Assembly (NCBI RefSeq): GCF_000230555.1 | Contig: NC_016078.1 | Location: forward strand, 3,805,001 to 3,869,000 | DNA: 64,000 bases | Direction: 5' to 3' | Source: Pelagibacterium halotolerans B2 | GTDB lineage: Bacteria > Pseudomonadota > Alphaproteobacteria > Rhizobiales > Devosiaceae | Shown here: positions 62,309 through 64,000 of the stretch, piece by piece | How positions within the stretch are numbered: the stretch's first letter is position 1 | Layout: every line of letters starts with the position of its first letter | Notes under the pieces: model-generated | Told to the model about the DNA's origin: nothing | Seen by the model: only the letters and a program-made list of their open reading frames with translations | Databases searched by the model: none | Program-made: the position numbers and the translations under genes

Positions 62309-64000
62309 TGTGCATGCTCCATTTTTATCCCAGCACTTTGCTGCCCGAAGGAAGGCTCACGATCGACGGGCCGAGGCGAAAATCGCCTCAGCCGCAGCGC
62401 GTTCCCCAACACAAATACGCTTGAGAGTGCCATGGCACCGGCGGCCAGTGCCGGCGACAGCAGAATACTCCCAGAGGGATAGAGAACCCCTGCTGCCACC
62501 GGGATCAATATGATGTTGTAGGCAAACGCCCAAAACAGGTTCTGCTTGATGTTACGAATTGTCGCTTTGCTCACGGCAATGGCATCGCCAACTCCCTTGA
62601 GGTCACCAGACATCAGAACGACATCTGCACTTTCAATGGCGATATCGGTTCCGGTACCTACGGCAATTCCGACATCGGCTTCGGCAAGCGCGGGTGCATC
62701 GTTTATGCCGTCGCCCACGAAGGCAAGACGGTGCCCCGTCCCGCGGAGCGCCTTGATGGCCTCAACCTTGCCACTCGGCAGCACTTCCGCGACCACCTCG
62801 TCAATACCAAGTTGTTTGGCGACAGCCTGTGCGGTCCTTTCGTTGTCGCCAGTGATCATCGCAACCTTGAGTCCCAGGCCGTGAAGATAATCGATGGCTG
62901 CGCGCGACGTTGGCTTAATCGGATCGGATACCGCGATGATCGCAGCCAACTTGCCATCTATTGCTGCATAAAGCGGGGATTTTCCCGCCTCTGCAAATTG
63001 AATTGCATGATTGGCAAACTGGTCAACGGTGAGACCTGCGCGCTTGATGGCCCGATCGGCTCCGACCAGAATTTGTCGCCCCTCGACCATCCCGGTAATG
63101 CCAAAGCCAGGATCAGCCTCAAAATCCTCTGCACTCAGAAGTCTAATTGAGCGGGCCTTCGCTCCCCGAACGATCGCTTCTGCGATGGGATGCTCGGAGT
63201 GCTGCTCCAGGCTTGCTACAAACTTGAGGAGTTCAGCTTCGTCAAAACCTGGCGCTACGACAAGATCGGTCAGTTCGGGTCGACCCAATGTCAGTGTGCC
63301 GGTCTTGTCCAGCGCGACAATGTGCGCAGAACGCAGGGTTTGCAGCGCCTCGCCCTTGCGGAAGAGAATACCCAATTCCGCCGCTCGACCAGTGCCGACC
63401 ATAATAGAGGTGGGCGTCGCGAGCCCCATGGCGCACGGGCAAGCGATGATCAGAACAGCCACGGCATTGACCAGAGCAAAACTCAATTGTGGCGAAGGCC
63501 CGAAGGTGAGCCAAACCAGAAACGTCAAAGCGGCCACACCGATAACGATTGGAACAAAGACCCCGGTAACTCGGTCGACCAAAGCCTGGATCGGCAGCTT
63601 TGCCCCTTGTGCTGCCTCGACCATGGCAATGATCTGGGCCAGCACCGTATCGCGCCCGACCCGGGTCGCTTCAAACGTGAAGGCACCCGTTTTGTTAATT
63701 GTCCCGCCAACCACTTCGGCACCTGCCGCCTTTTGAACGGGGACCGGTTCGCCGGTGATCATCGCCTCATCGACATAGGAGGATCCTGAGATCACGCGCC
63801 CGTCCACCGGAATTTTGTCGCCGGGGCGAATGTGAACGACATTCCCGGCCACGACCTGATCGAGCGAAACCTCAACGGTTTCTCCGTCGCGTTCGATCCG
63901 CGCCGTCTTCGCCTGCAGTCCGACAAGTCGTTTGATGGCCTGACCAGTCCGGCCCTTGGCCCGCGCCTCAAGATAGCGTCCGAGCAGGATCAGGGTGACG
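62305..64000 (-). CDS. copA: Copper-translocating P-type ATPase, CPC type (CopA), 5' part outside window
   Basis: The C-terminal 564 residues of a P1B-type copper exporter; the reading frame runs off the right edge. The membrane motif C-P-C is in [14 protein letters not shown]. Also present are the actuator TGEPVPV, the phosphorylation site [11 protein letters not shown], the nucleotide motif [10 protein letters not shown] and [17 protein letters not shown]-terminal metal-binding domains would lie outside. It is upstream of and coupled to cueR. With the CPH-type CopB nearby, the cell has two copper-pump subtypes in one block. Confidence 0.95.
   Translation of the reverse strand, partial: VTLILLGRYLEARAKGRTGQAIKRLVGLQAKTARIERDGETVEVSLDQVVAGNVVHIRPGDKIPVDGRVISGSSYVDEAMITGEPVPVQKAAGAEVVGGTINKTGAFTFEATRVGRDTVLAQIIAMVEAAQGAKLPIQALVDRVTGVFVPIVIGVAALTFLVWLTFGPSPQLSFALVNAVAVLIIACPCAMGLATPTSIMVGTGRAAELGILFRKGEALQTLRSAHIVALDKTGTLTLGRPELTDLVVAPGFDEAELLKFVASLEQHSEHPIAEAIVRGAKARSIRLLSAEDFEADPGFGITGMVEGRQILVGADRAIKRAGLTVDQFANHAIQFAEAGKSPLYAAIDGKLAAIIAVSDPIKPTSRAAIDYLHGLGLKVAMITGDNERTAQAVAKQLGIDEVVAEVLPSGKVEAIKALRGTGHRLAFVGDGINDAPALAEADVGIAVGTGTDIAIESADVVLMSGDLKGVGDAIAVSKATIRNIKQNLFWAFAYNIILIPVAAGVLYPSGSILLSPALAAGAMALSSVFVLGNALRLRRFSPRPVDREPSFGQQSAGIKMEHAQ

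Overview
The window reads as chromosome or large replicon of a GC-rich alphaproteobacterium, most likely Hyphomicrobiales (Devosiaceae-like is a guess). The grounds are the double-hairpin repeat at 518-620, which resembles palindromic repeats I associate with that order, the dense solute-binding-protein transporters, and the gene content. No rRNA, tRNA, CRISPR array, phage or complete insertion sequence was seen.

Layout. 34-519: HxlR regulator. 701-16185: a 15-kb divergent catabolic cluster. The minus arm encodes a nitrilase-family amidase, an HpcH/HpaI aldolase, an RraA-fold protein and ethanolamine ammonia-lyase EutBC. The plus arm encodes a peptide-type ABC importer, a beta-lactamase-fold hydrolase, a creatininase-like protein, a second RraA protein, an N-formylglutamate amidohydrolase-like enzyme and an esterase. 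It is closed by a GntR regulator with two winged-helix domains. One 26-bp operator-like sequence occurs both in the divergent promoter and in front of the GntR gene, so I read the whole block as one regulon. 16876-25984: an IclR-controlled cluster with isochorismatase-type hydrolase, aldehyde dehydrogenase, FAD aromatic hydroxylase, SDR, TRAP transporter and a small monooxygenase. 26443-32700: formaldehyde dehydrogenase, DJ-1/PfpI protein, UvrA2-type ATPase, then a scar of broken genes (class III alcohol dehydrogenase, sbcC).

33291-37304: SDR, RraA and DHDPS-family genes plus an MFS exporter. 37314-44948: a LysR regulator divergent from a second peptide-type ABC importer, a 2-keto-4-pentenoate hydratase-like enzyme and a fourth RraA protein. 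45157-55052: an intact small tyrosine recombinase and a broken direct-repeat copy flank a sugar cluster (ROK regulator, leaderless binding-protein paralogue, epimerase, ribose-type ABC importer, Gfo/Idh/MocA oxidoreductase). 55142-64000: a VOC pseudogene, then a copper-resistance block with MauE-glutaredoxin fusion, DUF305 protein, CopB and CopA ATPases, cytochrome c, CueR, and a clear CueR operator ahead of copB.

Common themes: each uptake system sits with its own regulator and enzymes; all four extracytoplasmic binding-protein genes are followed by a strong stem-loop before the next gene; RraA-fold enzymes appear in four places. The most promising unexplained system is the GntR/EutBC/amide-hydrolase cluster, whose substrate I cannot assign.
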